Below, piece by piece: positions 23,597 through 37,009 of a DNA stretch of 64,000 nucleotides. The position numbers and the translations under genes are program-made. Within the stretch, counting starts at the first letter, position 1. Every line of letters starts with the position of its first letter. The notes under the pieces are model-generated. The model had not been told where the DNA came from. It did not search any database and saw only the letters and a program-made list of their open reading frames with translations. The DNA is from Aphrophora alni (taxonomy: Eukaryota; Arthropoda; Insecta; Hemiptera; Aphrophoridae), in contig OY740765.1 in assembly GCA_963513935.1 (NCBI GenBank), positions 145,207,618 to 145,271,617 of the forward strand, given 5' to 3'.

Positions 23597-26500
23597 CTGT
23601 AAAATTCAGCCAAACACACGTTTAAATACATGTAAAAGTATAAATATACAATATATCATGAGTTGCTTTAAAATTAAAACAAAGTATATTAGGTTAAAAT
23701 TTTTAAAAAGAAAAAAAATTACAATTGGAACCACAATTTTATAAGAGAGGGTGTTTTATAAAAGACTAGGTGGCTGGAACGATTTGAAGAACTTTAAGCT
23801 CTAAAGTGTTTTTAACAATATTAAAATAATACAAAGAAATTAATGAAGGCAAAAAAATAATAATTTGTTGAATATTAAACCTAGATTTCTGGGCTGTAAA
23901 ATGTTCAATGGACTTTCTTTCTCAAGGAGTTCGATCCGCTCATTATGAACATTGAAACAAAACTCAGTGAGTACTGAACCTTGTTTCAGTGTTCGTAGTG
24001 AGCATATTGAATTTCTTGAGAAAGATAACTGAAATATGGTTGAAATGTCAGTTAACATAGAAGAAATGACATAGTGGTACACCTCAGGAATCCAATTTTA
24101 ATATTGACGACAATCACTACGAAAGCTTGAAGTATCTTTTTAAGATAAGCTATACTGTAGTCACAAATGAATGAAACAACTTTTTGGATTGATATAAAAA
24201 AAATTCTACCATTTAAGATGTAAGTTTATAAAATGAATGCGAGATTGGATCATAATTTTTAAGTTTGATGTAGAGTAGGCCTACAGTACAGTACAAAGAG
24301 ATAACACGTAGAATCACAAAAAACAAACACTACTTTTTTCATCTACATAATTTATTATTCAAGCAGGAAAACAAAAACCAAATGAAAAAGGTAGAATTGG
24401 ACAGAATCATCTACTTAATTTCAAGGATTGTATAACTTATAAAGTAAAGAACACAATTTATTATTCAAGCAGGAAAACAAAAACCAAATGAAAAAGGTAG
24501 AATTGAACAGAATGGATATTTTATATTAAACAGAGAGGGGAGGGGGGAGGGGAATTACTATCACTAACACTAACTAATCTACTTTCAAAATTTGAATATA
24601 TTTATTAGAAAAAAATAGTGAAAATCTCAAAAATAGTAAAACATATAGGACAAAACATTCAACTCAAAAAATTAGATTAAAACTTTAAAATGTGTAAATT
24701 GCTTGTAGAAATGATTTAAACACAACGGAATAAATGCAATAATAAGACTAATAACAAAATTTATCTTTTTTTACTAATCCTTACAAAATAAGAAATTCAA
24801 TGTTTGCAATCAAATATGTAGATCGTATACATAAAGTACATTATGTGTGTGCTCAAAGTCGTATTTTTGTTTCAAAAATGTGCCGATCTTAATGTTTTAC
24901 TTCAAGCATTATCTTTAACATATAATACGCGTTAATGTATAAATTGATAAACATTACATGTAAGGGGGGAAAAAGTTTGACTATGTAATATAGGCGAAAC
25001 GATCATCACTCCCTAAACGAAAGAAGACAATAGAATTATGAGCAGGCACACACACGAAATTAAATTTTTTTTTGAACATTGAAAAAATTTTTAAATTGGT
25101 TTTTTTATCTATCCCAAAAACTACTATTCTATTTGACAGGCTAATCGTAAGTAAATTAAAACAATTTTTCAAAGCTTCATTGGTGTAGCAAAATATATAT
25201 TTTTACAGAAAAATGGTTATTATTATTATTTCCAATAGGATTTTGAAAACACATAATTATACTAGATTGAAAAAAAATCCTTTTATCTTCCTTAATTTTT
25301 GAACAAATGAAAGAAGGACAAATATGATTTGAGTTAAACTAAACTTCCCTTAAACATGAAGGGACGCCCAAGGGCTTCCAAACCAGTTACATGGAAAAAT
25401 TGTGTTTATTCTTTAAATTTTGTAATCTTTTAGCTTTTAAATCATTTTGAAAAACACAGTTATCAGTCTTAGAAGAAAAACTAAGTGTCTAATCTAATAA
25501 ATAAAGTCCAAAATTTTAGATGTTTCTAAAAATGCGTTAAAAAACAATAATTATTAAGAAATACTACAACTATTATTTGATTTTCTTAAAAATTTTCATC
25601 AAAAGTTTAATTTTGGTTGCAAGATATATTTTTTTAAAGCTAGCTTTATCTTCTATGTAACATATTTTTTTCAAAATGAAAAGGAATAAAATTATTGTTT
25701 TAAATCAAATTCAGTAACAAACTCTTTAACAAGACTGGACTATGAGAAAAACCAGATAATAATGGAAATACCAAATTTTATTAAACAGAACAAAATAAAA
25801 ATTTGATTTTTGGTCATTTCTGAATTAATACCAATGAAATAATTATTAAAGGAGAAAAACGATATAGTCCTAGAAAGGAAGAAAAACTTCTCTTATAAAT
25901 TCTTTACAACATATTTAAAGGTCTTAAATTGAAGGAGGGGGGCTTTAAGGACAAATATTAAAAATCTGATATGGTGCACTTTTAGACCACTAAAGGACGA
26001 CATTAATAAAAATCAATTAAGGAGTTTAAAATGTAGATTAAAATATTTTTTTTACTTTTTCTACTTTATGCCTTTTAAACTAATGAAGAAGGTTGAGTTG
26101 GGTAAAAGAAAAATGTAACAGCTTCAACTAGGCTCGAATTTGCATAACCTGTAATAGTTTCACTAAATTGAAAAACGACATATATATCAGGAATAATGGA
26201 CACCCTTTGATTTGGTTTTAGACAGGTCTAAAATGAAAAATATTGAGGTTTTTCTCTTCAAAATTTGGACTATTGTATAACTATTGAGAAATGGCATTAT
26301 AAGATGTGAAAATGACAAATATAAAAACTTAGTTTTATATTTAAATTTCAGACTTGATTTTTGAAAAGAAAAGATCAAGATATAATTTCTTTACGCTAAA
26401 AGATCAACCACAAATCATGGTAATCAACTTTCATTCATTCAAAAATGAAGGAGAATAAAATGGACTTTTATGTAAAAGTGTACTAGAATTAATGTAGGCT

Positions 26501-26661
26501 CTCTAAAATATGAATTTATTATAATAAAATATTATATAAACATATATCTAAATAACTAAAGAAAAAATCATGAAAACTATTAACAAATAAACAATACAAA
26601 AACTACAATCTCAATATATTGACTGGCAAAAGGGAAGCGAGCATGCCGTGTTTTTACTTAC
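23597..26661. other. Intron between exon 5b and exon 6
   Basis: AT-rich intron. The only structure I support is a 59-bp direct repeat pair (24349-24407 and 24455-24513) with a G-rich run just after it (24535-24553). Confidence 0.6.
24349..24513 (+). repeat. 59-bp direct repeat pair, 106 bp apart
   Basis: Copies at 24349-24407 and 24455-24513 are identical except for one base (GGACAG against GAACAG). Such high identity indicates a recent local duplication or polymerase slippage event. Confidence 0.9.
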
Positions 26662-26732
26662 GAGTCGCTGTGCTCTGCTCTCTCTTCTGCACGCTCCAAA
26701 TCTTGTTCCATCATGACAAGCTTACGAGCCAC
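26662..26732 (-). CDS. Tm1: Tropomyosin exon 5b (alternative)
   Basis: This 71-nt exon has acceptor CACTATAG and donor GTAAGT. It encodes VARKLVMMEQDLERAEERAE followed by HSD, plus two bases of a Ser codon. It is the duplicate of exon 5a: the first five residues and the block DLERAEERAE are identical, and the changes cluster at LVMMEQ and at the end. The LVMMEQDLE form is known from insect tropomyosin isoforms outside the common muscle form. Its U-poor acceptor contrasts with a consensus donor. Confidence 0.94.
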
Positions 26733-28711
26733 CTATAGTGTGTGCAACAACCAAGACAAAGCCATGCTCAAGTAAAAAACGACTACTTATATATTTGCAA
26801 TAGTTTAAAAAAATGCAAATATCAAAAATAAAAAATAAAACAACAAATTACAGTTAGTGCATGTTGTGATAGGCACTACTGATTAGACGACAAACCAACT
26901 TTGATTTATTATGATTGAATATTTATAAAAAAGAACACAAGTAATTATGATTGCTATAAATTGTAAAAGAAATTGATAATATTATTGGAAAGGGATAATT
27001 ATAACTTACTCTTTCTAAAAATAATAGAATGAACAGCACTGGCTAAGAGTTAATACGTTGAAAAGTTACAACGGAAATGCCTCAAACTTTAACTAAATGA
27101 TGTTATTAAGCAAAGTTTAACATTTTTTGGGAACACTATTTTTAAAAAAATACCAAAAAGAAAAAAGGAATATCCCAAAAATATCCATGCCCCGTTGTGT
27201 GTTTAGGCTTTATACTGGGCGATGTTCCCAGTCAGGATATTCAGTTTCCATTGCCGTAATTCTAATACCAAGATACTAATTCTAGGATTCGATACTAGTC
27301 ATAGCTCTCCATAATGCTAGGTCAACTTTTGCAAACCAAGGCAAGAGCTTTAGCCATTAGACCTTCTGTCCTCTTACTCTTAAATAAAAACAACAACTGT
27401 AAGTGCTCTTACCATGTTCTTTTTTTAAATCTCCATTTGATTTTTAGTGAATGCGATTCATGTTAGTTTCTATTTGAACTGCAATGTTTTTACTTATAAG
27501 TTTACAATAAAGCAATATTAAATCATGAAATAATCAATGGTTTGTCGTTTAACCATCAATTATTAGAAAAAATAGCTTAAAAATATAGCAAAATAAAAAC
27601 TAAAAACAGAAAATAAGATACAAAATAATAAAAAAGTAAAATAATAAAGATGACCAGCAGTTTGCTGCTTTGTGGATTGTAAGCTGGACATGCAAAGAAA
27701 ACATGTTTTAATACAATATCAAATTCAGAGCTTTTTGAAACTTTAAAATCAAAATATATTATTTGTAGTTGATTTTTTGGCGTACTCAATAAACAAAACT
27801 TGTTTTAGTAAAAACGTTATTTTTAATGGTAATCATTAATTTTTAGATAGTCAAATGGCTAGATTCAAATAAGGGTGTGGTGAATGTTTACGAAGGCAAA
27901 TATTTTCAGAATGTTCTAGAGCAATGAACTGGCCACTTATATTTTATGTCCTATTGTCATGAAATCTAGAGTATTAACATTCCATCCATATAGCCTACTA
28001 TGTCATTCTACATAACGTTGTTGGAATTAATTAAAAGTTTAAAATGTGGAAAGATAAAATAGAGATTTTTTTGTGACAACTCTGCAATATTTATTTTAAC
28101 AGATAGTAAATAGTGGTAAAACTGGATGTAAAATGTCAATCTGGTTAAAATGAGTTATGAATAGGCTGTTGTAAGATTTGAAGGTGAAAAGTTATTAGTA
28201 AAAAATCCATTTTACAATGGCAATCATTGAAGTATTTATTTTTCATTTTCAAACTCATCTGAGCCCATGAAACAAGAATATATGTGTCAAATTTGAGTTT
28301 AAAAAATTTGATTTGTCTAGATACAAAAATCAGTTAAAAGAATTTTCTTCATTAAATATGAGACAGCATGTTAATTTTATCAAGTCTAAATTGGTCAATT
28401 TTGAAATTAAACATTGGCTTTTAGAATATTTTACAATTTTGTAAATTTTAAAATAAAAAAAGTATTAATTTTGGTCTAATAGATACAAAATTTGAAAAAT
28501 ATATTTCGTTAGTGTCTAAAATTAAGAAATTCAAAATACACATTAATAAAAAAATAAATTATAAAGTTTTATTTTGATTAGTATCAAAAAGCTCTGTCAA
28601 AATTAAATTAAAGAAATTGTTAAAATAGGAAAGAAGATAAGCATCAACTTGACTGCGTCAGTGGCATTCGCTGTAAATATCAATCAGATAATGGTATATA
28701 TCCAAGCTTAC
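26733..28711. other. Intron between exons 5a and 5b
   Basis: A 1979-nt AT-rich intron with no gene or mobile element that I recognise. The section 28190-28330 shows weak similarity to 37490-37560 (CCATTTTAMAATGGCAAYCATT), possibly old repeats. Confidence 0.5.
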
Positions 28712-28782
28712 GATTCTCCACCCTCTGCACGTTCTTCTGCACGCTCTAGATCAGCCTCCACCATGGCCAACTTACGTGCAAC
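28712..28782 (-). CDS. Tm1: Tropomyosin exon 5a (alternative)
   Basis: This 71-nt exon has acceptor TTGATCAG and donor GTAAGC. It encodes 23 residues, VARKLAMVEADLERAEERAE followed by GGE, plus two bases (TC) of a Ser codon completed by exon 6. It corresponds to residues about 165-188, and the LAMVEADLE form is the usual striated-muscle version in arthropods. It pairs with exon 5b, 1979 nt downstream, which has the same length and phase. Including both would give 142 nt and break the frame. Confidence 0.95.
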
Positions 28783-30193
28783 CTGATCAACACATATTCA
28801 GGTAAACAACATGTTTAGTAATTATGTCTAAGTGAGACGATCTTATAACATCGATGCAAGATCAGGGCTATCCTAATCTAATCTGATCTAACTTTTACCA
28901 ATTTTTTGTGCTATCTGAATTTATATAGTAATAAATATCTAGATGAAACCATCATGATTGAAGTGTATGAGGTAAGGTCAGGGATATCCTAACCTAACCT
29001 TCACCATGGTAAATATACCGAACCACTTGATATGTACATATTTACTAAACAACAAGTTTATATCGCAATAAGGTACAGATTTTAAAACATTTCAATAATT
29101 TTGATTACTGTATAATAAACGATATCTGATCTGACCTAACCTAATGAATGTAAAGTAAAAGACATATTGTTCACACTTAAGAGCTAAATTTATCTACTGT
29201 ATATAAATTTGATTAGGCCTACAAACTATACAGAAAACATAAACTTTAAATTCAGACATATTCAACTGATTTTTAACACAATGGTCAATTTCATATCTAT
29301 AATAGATGTGGGCGTCAAAAACAATTTTATTTTCTTAAAACTGAAATAAATTAACTTGACCTAACCTAACACATTAACACAAAGCCTACTCAATATTATG
29401 AAAACTATAAGATGTTGAAAATTCATTATTTTAAAGTACGAGACTATTAAAAAATATTTCATTGAAAGTGTTCTTTTTAGTAAAATTTTCAGCATAAATA
29501 CTGGACATATTTAAACATAAAGCAATCTTTGAATTATAAATGTTAGATCATACAACTGGTTTGTGATTTAATTAATAAAAATAATTATTTGAAAATTGTA
29601 GACCAATATAATAACACCACCCTCCCTACTTTTTCCCACAGATTTTTCTCGATAGACTTTCTATATAAACTATGAATTTTTTTTTTGATTATACATCCAA
29701 AAACACTAAAAAGTTGAAAATTGCGGAGCAGGGGGAATTTTAAATACAAAAGTTATATGATACATTTAAGTCCACTTTCTTACTCTAAAAACAATAGTGC
29801 ACATCAAACTCAAAAATTACTTAACGTTTACAAAATATTAAAATTTGGATGATTTTGGGCTTATAAAAAATTGATGGGTAAAAACAAACTTTAAAAAAAT
29901 GAGTTTTGCTTTACAAGATATTTTTAATATCTTGTTTTGCTTTTTGAATTTTTTAATTAAATAACTCTGGTAAAATCATTATATAAATGGAAATAGTGAA
30001 AACGGTAAATGATTTTTGAGTAGCATTATTGACATTGTTTTTTACAGTAACAAGATGGACCAAACGTAGCTTTCTTTTGATTTCCGTTTTTTTTTAAGTT
30101 GATCTCCTAATTGGAGTTAGGGATGAGAAGCTCAACAGTTTCAATTATCGGAATAGTAAGTGATTTGTAGGTTTAAAAGAAATGTACACACCT

Positions 30194-30313
30194 ATAACTT
30201 TGTTATTAATTAAGATAGTTAAACAAGGTTTGTGGCAATGTTCTTTGTAAACTGGAGCAAAAAAAAGAATGTTGCCAACTGTGTTTAACCATCTTAATTG
30301 ATAACAAAGTTAA
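30194..30313. mobile_element. Palindromic MITE-like element
   Basis: The left arm, from about 30195 (TAACTTTGTTATTAATTAAG), is inverted at 30263-30312 (reverse complement TAACTTTGTTATCAATTAAG). The pairing continues through ATRGTTAAACA and TGGCAACATTCTTT with a few mismatches. The arms are about 50 bp and the loop about 15 bp. It could form a long hairpin in RNA. Confidence 0.75.
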
Positions 30314-30407
30314 AGAGAAGAGAAGAGAAGAGAAAAGAAGAGAAGAGAAGAGAAAAGAAGAGAAGAGGAGAGGAGAGAAGAGGAGAGGAGAGAAGAGGAG
30401 AGAAGAG

Positions 30408-30438
<31 letters not shown>
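30314..30438 (+). repeat. GA-rich microsatellite
   Basis: Blocks of GAGAA/GAAGA, then GAGGA, end in a pure GA dinucleotide run. It directly abuts the palindromic element on its left. The minus-strand open frame over it is a low-complexity Ser/Leu/Phe artefact. Confidence 0.95.
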
Positions 30439-30440
<2 letters not shown>

Positions 30441-31704
30441 GTCTCCATGGTTCTTTTCAGAATTCTAGATATGTTCACATGTCAAAAGTGAATTTAGTAT
30501 TCTGATAATCTTACCTATTAAAAAAATATAATGTTATCCCGAATGCTAACTTTGCTCGCATTTCTGAGCTACTCATCGCTAATTAAAGAAAATACCAGTA
30601 AACAATAATTTCATTTTCTTAATTAATTATAGTATAAATGAGGTTAATATGGTTAAAGTTCAAAGACTGGAATGGATCATTTCAAGCTAGCTGATAATGA
30701 ATTGTTCGGATCATTTACAAAAATAAAATATATTGGTTTTAAGAGTTAATTAAATAACAACTGAAATATTATTAAGGGTAACAGATTTAGTAACAAAAAC
30801 TACAATGGGAAAAAAAAAGAAAGAGAAAAAAAAAAAGCACAAAATGAAAACAAATATTAAAGAAAATGAGAGAGGTTTACTTATGAAGGTAATAGGTCTA
30901 GACAGTTGAAAAAAAATCTTTAAAATTTTAGTTTTATTTCAAACATATTTGTGGTACAGTATACTGAGTGCAGAAGTAACAAATAACCTACAAATTCATC
31001 AGAAAACTATTATGTAAACATGTGAAATTAATAAAATTTTAAATTGCTAATCTTCTGAACTCTAGAGAACTTCAAAATCCTGTTCGATTTCATACCAATA
31101 ACATATAACACAATGATGATGATACAGAATAGTTTGAAATCAAAAGCATCATTAAGTCAACCATGTCTCTCTCTAACCAGGATGTTTAGTCTCTCAAATC
31201 CTTTAATACCAAAATTTAAAGAAAGACATTAGTAATAAAAAAAAAACAAACTAATAACACTCTTGCAAAACTGTTAGTTCTAGAAATACAGATGCAAAAC
31301 ACTCATTTTGTACTGGATTTTAATCTTACAATACACAGCTGTTTGATGATGACTGAAACAAGCTGAAACCAGTAGTTTAATATCTGTTTTCAGTTCTGAA
31401 ATTGTTGAATTCATCAAGTTTTGCCTTTATATGAACACCTTATTCATGAAATATACAATTTAATGTAAATTGAGAAAATAAATATATCTAAAATAATTTA
31501 ACTATCTTAAACAACCAACCTTAAATTTAACAAAACAAACAATTTATTTTCAAACATATCTAAATTAGATATTAACACTTAATGAACTAGCAAATTAACT
31601 AAATCTTGATGGCAGTGGAGCTACTTGTAAAAAAACGTACACAATTTGGAAAACCAAAAAATGAAACATTGAAAGAACCACATACAAGAAATGTGCAGTA
31701 CAAA

Positions 31705-32751
31705 TACCAGGGGTGTTCAATAAGTAAAGAGACAAACTGTCATAGGTTTAAAAATCATCACCTGGGAAATTTCATAACTATCAATACTGTGAGTTGGTAA
31801 CCCTGCCAATATTTTAAAACAGCTGGTTTGTCATTGTTGAAGGAATTTCTATTTTACCAGTGTGTTGAAAATGTCAAGTCCACTTGAAAATTGCACTTTG
31901 GAAGAGCAACAAGGAGTTATAAGATTTTTGTTTTCTGAAGAAACAAAATCATCTGAAATGTATACAAGAATGGGAAAACAATATGGATAATGTTGTATGA
32001 ACCTTGCAAACTTTTATAAGTGAGTGGATCGGTATACAATTGGTCGAACAAATGTGGGTAATTTGCAGCATTCAGGCTGACCAATTGAGGTGTCAACTGC
32101 TTTGCTGGAAAACCGAATCGAAACCAATATTCAAGAAGATCAACAACTTACAGTGGTTAAAATATGTTCAATGGTAAGGAAAACATTCAATACTCAACCA
32201 AAAGCTGGAAAAGTAATGCTTACCAATTTTTGAGATAAAAAAGGTCCAATTTTTGTGTGACTATTTGGAAACCCAGTGCACTCTGAATGGAGAGTACTAG
32301 AGGGAAAAATTGGAAACAAAAGCGAAACCAGTAATTTTGAGTAAGAGATGAAGTTCACAGAGTAAGGAAGTGCTTTTTCTCCAAGATAATGCCCACTCAC
32401 ACAAAGCTAACGAAACGCTTGAAACTATTGAAAGGTTACACTGGGAAGTTCTATCTCACCCTCCGTATAGTCCTGATTTGGCTCAACAGATTTTAACTTG
32501 TTTGGACCCAAGAAAAAATCTCTGCGAAGGAAGAGATTTGAGAGCAATGAGGATGTGAAGGCAGCAGTGCAAATCTGGCTTCGACACAAAGGTAAAGAGT
32601 TTTTTGTTTCAAGCATAAACCAGCTGGTAAAACTGTATAAATTTAGGCGAGGATTATGTTGAAAAATAGTAGTGGTCTTTCTTACTTGTTTATAATAAAA
32701 CACTTTAAAACTATTTTCATTTGTCTCTTTACTTATTGAATGCCCCTCGTA
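31705..32751 (+). mobile_element. Mariner element 2 with both terminal inverted repeats
   Basis: The left end TACCAGGGGTGTTCAATAAG and the reverse complement of the right end TACGAGGGGCATTCAATAAG both continue TAAAGAGACAAA. TA stands on both sides. At about 1.05 kb it is shorter than a full mariner, so some internal sequence is lost. Confidence 0.88.
31871..32690 (+). pseudogene. Mariner transposase pseudogene 2
   Basis: The start codon is followed by an N-terminal helix-turn-helix region, LEEQQGVIRFLFSEETKSSE, ending at a stop after GKQYG. Later come the second catalytic region FLQDNAHSHKANETLETIER (about 32373), LHWEVLSHPPYSPDLA, DFNLFGPKKKSLRRKRF and a C-terminal AAVQIWLRHKGKEFF. The first catalytic block (DETWV) was not found, so part of the catalytic core appears deleted. 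Several frame changes and stops make it inactive. The subfamily differs from mariner 1, judging by its ends. Confidence 0.83.
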
Positions 32752-34429
32752 TAAAAACAAGATTGGCAGCTGTCCTTTTCAGTAAAGAAAAATCTACATC
32801 CACTGTCATTATGTGATCATATGGTATAATTATAAAACTGGCAAAAAAATAGAAGATAAATGGTGTAAAAACATTGGACAAATTTTCTTACTCGCAACTA
32901 CCCAAAAACATTATTCTAAGCAAACAAAAACCTTTCCAATAAAATTCCCAGACTTGGTTTAAGCTACTTAAAGAAAATTATGATAAATTGTGAAGGTGGT
33001 TTCTAGCTAAAAAAATTATAAACTGCATGTAGAAGGTAATTACAGTTTGTGAATTTCGAAATACAAAAATGAACCTGTAGGTTGTCATGATTCATTTTTA
33101 CCCCATGTATTCAGAAAAATTAATTTTCGTTTTACAATAGTTAGGACTATAATTTCCACATTTGGTAATATATTTGTTTGAGTCTTTAGATATTACATTT
33201 GAGCAATCATAAGAGTATATTTTGAATAAATCATGCACAAAATATACTAATAATAAAGTCCACCCGTTTGGAATCAAGGACTCCGAATGGACAAAATTCA
33301 CTTTTATGGACTTAAATAGATATTTAAAAAAAACCCACTGAACTTGAATTTTGATTGCTATCAAAAATTCTGTCAAATAATTACACATACAATTCTGACA
33401 TTTGTTAATAGTGCATAATTAAAAAAGTTTGTCCATTTTCTTACTTTACAACATTATTATTTTTAATAGGTTACAAATATAAACAATAAAAAGTACACAG
33501 TCTTGAATTTGGAAGTATCAAGTCTTGCTTCTGTGTGTCCAAAGTTTTTTACACTTGCATTCCTTTTCTGCTTCGTTTGGTTTCATGTCTTGGTTAATAT
33601 TTACATCCTGCATTGCATAAATTTGCTAAAACATTATGAACCTGACTTTTAAAGATTGTACACATTTTAATTTCTTTGGTCGTTGTAAAGCATAACGGAT
33701 CAATTGTGAAATGTATATACGTGATGTCACTAGTTTCTTTGGCCGTTGTCGGAATAAACCTGGCTTCTCTTGCTTTCGAAGCAAGAGCAACCATTCTGCT
33801 GATCGGAAACCTTTGTAAACAACATATATATTTACAAACAAACAATTTTTCGTTATAGACCTATATCCAAATTTATAAATATTGGAGGATGTCCTCACTC
33901 TTGCAGCAAATATTGTCTTTACAAACAAAACAACGGGACTGTTTTTACTAATCTCTATCTTGGGTGATCTAATTGTGCATCACGAGCTCAGATTTTTGAA
34001 TTTTTGTTTCTAACCCCACAAAATCAAAAAGCCTTGGGCTAATATCCCTTTTGTACATCTTTTTCTTCAATACAATATATATGGAAAGAATATCAGATAT
34101 GAAATTTAGTATTTTGCTTATTTTGTTAAAATTTGGTATTTTTATGATTTACAAAGATCCTAACAGATATTTAGCAATAAAGTTCTTGTGTTTTTTTATT
34201 ACTTATGCATTATACAAAGTATTGGGTAAGTTTGGTAATCACAGAAAAAATTTCGATTTCTATTTATTTTACTGATCCTTGTGTTTCATCGTTTCAGAAA
34301 ATTGAAAAATGTGATTTCCAATGGTGTTATCTGTATGACAGTAGCCAGAAAAATTAAGATATTTATGATCATGACATTTGGTATAGCGGACTGTAGTGTA
34401 CTCATATTGAAACTCATGAAAATCTAATT

Positions 34430-34894
34430 GAAAATGTCAAAATAAATGCAATTTTAAAGAGTTTTTTTTATATTTTGTACATTTTTAAACTCACAACACA
34501 CTAAATTAGATACAAATTTTCAGATTTCAACTATGCATGTAATAAATACTAGTAACCCCACCTCTCCACGATGACAAATAGCAAATTTATTTTCAAAAAT
34601 GAAATTTCGAACTTTGACCTCTCAAGAAAATGTGATATTCATATAGTTACAAGATTCGGCAGGGCCAAGTCTCTGACAAGAGCATAGCAAGTGGTGGGGC
34701 CTTCACATATGTTATAGCTTTGAGACCAGTCAGGGCGAGACACTAACACAAGCAAAGTGAACGGAGACACCTAGCCGACACAGAAAGTAGTGATAATATA
34801 AACAATTACAAGGTTTAGACAACCTGTGTAACAACTGTTTTAAACAAGTACTAGGTAAGACCCCTTGATCTACCAATACAATTTAACATTTCCC
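34430..34894 (+). repeat. Dispersed repeat family 1, copy A
   Basis: Shares with copy B (about 40201-40585) the string ACACACTAAATTAGATAYAA, then ACCCCACCTCTCYACGATGA, CATATAGTTACRAGAT, CCTGTGTAACAACTGTTTT and GATCTAYCAATACAA. Copy C (about 59175-59420) matches the first half. It is non-coding and its ends are undefined. Confidence 0.75.
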
Positions 34895-35084
34895 AAATGA
34901 CTTGCAGTGTATATGGAATCCCCCCCTCCAATGGATTTATTGTGCTTCAAGAGTAACAATTATCCTAAATTTCAAAACTTGTTACATTATACAATAAACT
35001 GGGTGGCAGTCAAATTTTATTTGGGCTATCAATGCAGAAAATCATGTTAACCTACAAAAAATCGATGTCACTACTGGTTTGATC

Positions 35085-35400
35085 TAGGATAAGATCACTC
35101 TTTCATCTGTCCTCGAGATTTGAATACAAAAAGCCCATTATTTGTTACAAACAATATATTAAATCTCATGCATCCTATTATTTTTCTTAGAAAATTGATC
35201 CTTGAAGAGTTACTGTTAATTGTGTTGGATCCTCTACTCGTGTCCCTCTCTCACTTAGCGAGTATGGGCATGGACAACCTGAGGATTCTAACTATTGATA
35301 AACTTTTCTTCATGTAGTCTTATTTTATTTAATACTATTTCTTTTCTTTATAAAGAGATGACCAAGAGGTTTTTTTGCCTTTAAACAAGAAAAAAAAGTT
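35085..35400 (+). repeat. Dispersed repeat family 2, diverged copy
   Basis: Carries the family pattern: a block near TCACTCTTTCATCTGTCCT, then TATAAAGAGATGACCAAGAG, GTTTTTTTGCC and TTTAAACAAGA. Compare 62140-62182 and 42090-42120. It lies just right of family 1 copy A, so the two families may be parts of one larger element. Confidence 0.45.
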
Positions 35401-37009
35401 TTGATCTGTTTTAATATCTAAATACCAAGTACCTGGATACGTACTATAATTTTTATGAGATTTAAAATACTTATTAGAATAAAATGAAATCAAACTACAC
35501 TTTATGTAAGCATTATACACTTTCTGTTGGAAAAAAGATCCAGATTCAACTGAATTTGAAGCATCTACAATGTGTCACAATTCTCAAACCGTTTTAACCG
35601 CATTTTATTACCATTATTTTATATATCTTTTTTGCTCCTTTTAAATAATCACTTAATTCATACTAATTTTTTTGCAGCGTCCCTAAGATATTTCCAATAC
35701 AAATTTATCATATCTAAAATATTTTACTTCATAGATGATTTGTAGACGATGCTAATCTAAGAAAAAACCTTTTTCATACAAAAAAAAAATAAAAAAATTC
35801 CTAAGACTGATTTTAAAAATCATCAAATATAAGTCTAAAATCTCACATTTTTGTAACAGAATATATAAACAGTATTTATGTGTATGATGACCTGATTATA
35901 ACTAATGTTGCAATTACTAAGATGAGATTAGGCCTTATTTCACCCACTCTCATTTTATATATCCTTCTGGGGCCTAAAACTTGTCCTATGCATATTTAAA
36001 ATGTTTTGCATCTTTTCTAAGAACACATATACAAATATATTGTATCATAAGTTGTTACAAATATCTCTTTGGAATCTTTTGGCGATGTTTGAAAAATAGG
36101 TTAGAAAATTCCAAATGATGGTAATTTTAAACAATTGTTTAAGAATATTTTTTGTTAATTTTTTTTACTTATAGGTCTCAAGTTCTTCCTCCAAACTTTA
36201 TTGTTGTGCAGTTTTAAAATCTGCATCTAAAGATACCAAGATATGATTTTCAACGATAACAATAGCCACCGTAACCTAAAAGAAAAATTAATAAAAGTAG
36301 CAGGCTACCTAATTTTAGTTTGAATTTAGTCAAATATGGCTTGAAGACTTATTACATCTCATATGTAATAGTCATAGCAAAATCATCTGTGACTTTCAGA
36401 AAGGAGTTCAATCAGATATTAAATTTATTTATTTATTGGGTTTAATCTCATAAATGGTTGTAAACTGGCCAATATCATGACCTTGTTTTGAGTTTGGAAA
36501 GAGTTACTTGTAATCAATCCACTCAGCTGTCATTCTGTCAATGTAATGTCAAGCAATATTTCCTTCAAGGTTATGACTTTGAGATAAAGAATAGGTTTCA
36601 CATGCTGTGATTTGAACAAACATAAAAGTTCTGATTATTTAAAAATACAACTTCTTTCTGGTGAAAAAGAAAGAAAGGTTTTTAGTAAATTTGAGGACAC
36701 TCATACGCTTTTAATATTTATGAAATAATAGGATATTGACACCATTTTCATAATTTTGTTTAAGTCGTGCGATACCAGTTTGAGGTAGTTCAAATTGTAG
36801 ATTAAAAAGAAGAGAAAAAAATACATGTAAGAATATCTTAAAAATTATATCAATAATGACCGTGCCTAGCATTTATATTTTTGAAACAATAATGTATATA
36901 AAAAACAAGTGATAAGACCTCAAAATGTTTGCAGATATTCATAGTTACCACACAAGAAATAAGTTTAATTTTCAATTAAATTCTCACAAATCAAATTTGA
37001 ATATATGCA

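Noticed and set aside
28985..29375. CCTAACCTAAC strings that look like insect telomere repeats
   Set aside because: They are two-unit runs scattered in several places, including near 15206, far too short to be interstitial telomere arrays.
30206..30478. 90-codon minus-strand open frame
   Set aside because: It reads through the GA microsatellite and gives a low-complexity Ser/Leu/Phe string.
33594..33928. Overlapping open frames on both strands and a short palindrome (CTCTTGCTTTCGAAGCAAGAG region near 33770)
   Set aside because: Open frames on both strands at one place, with no family likeness. The palindrome has arms of only about 10 bp.
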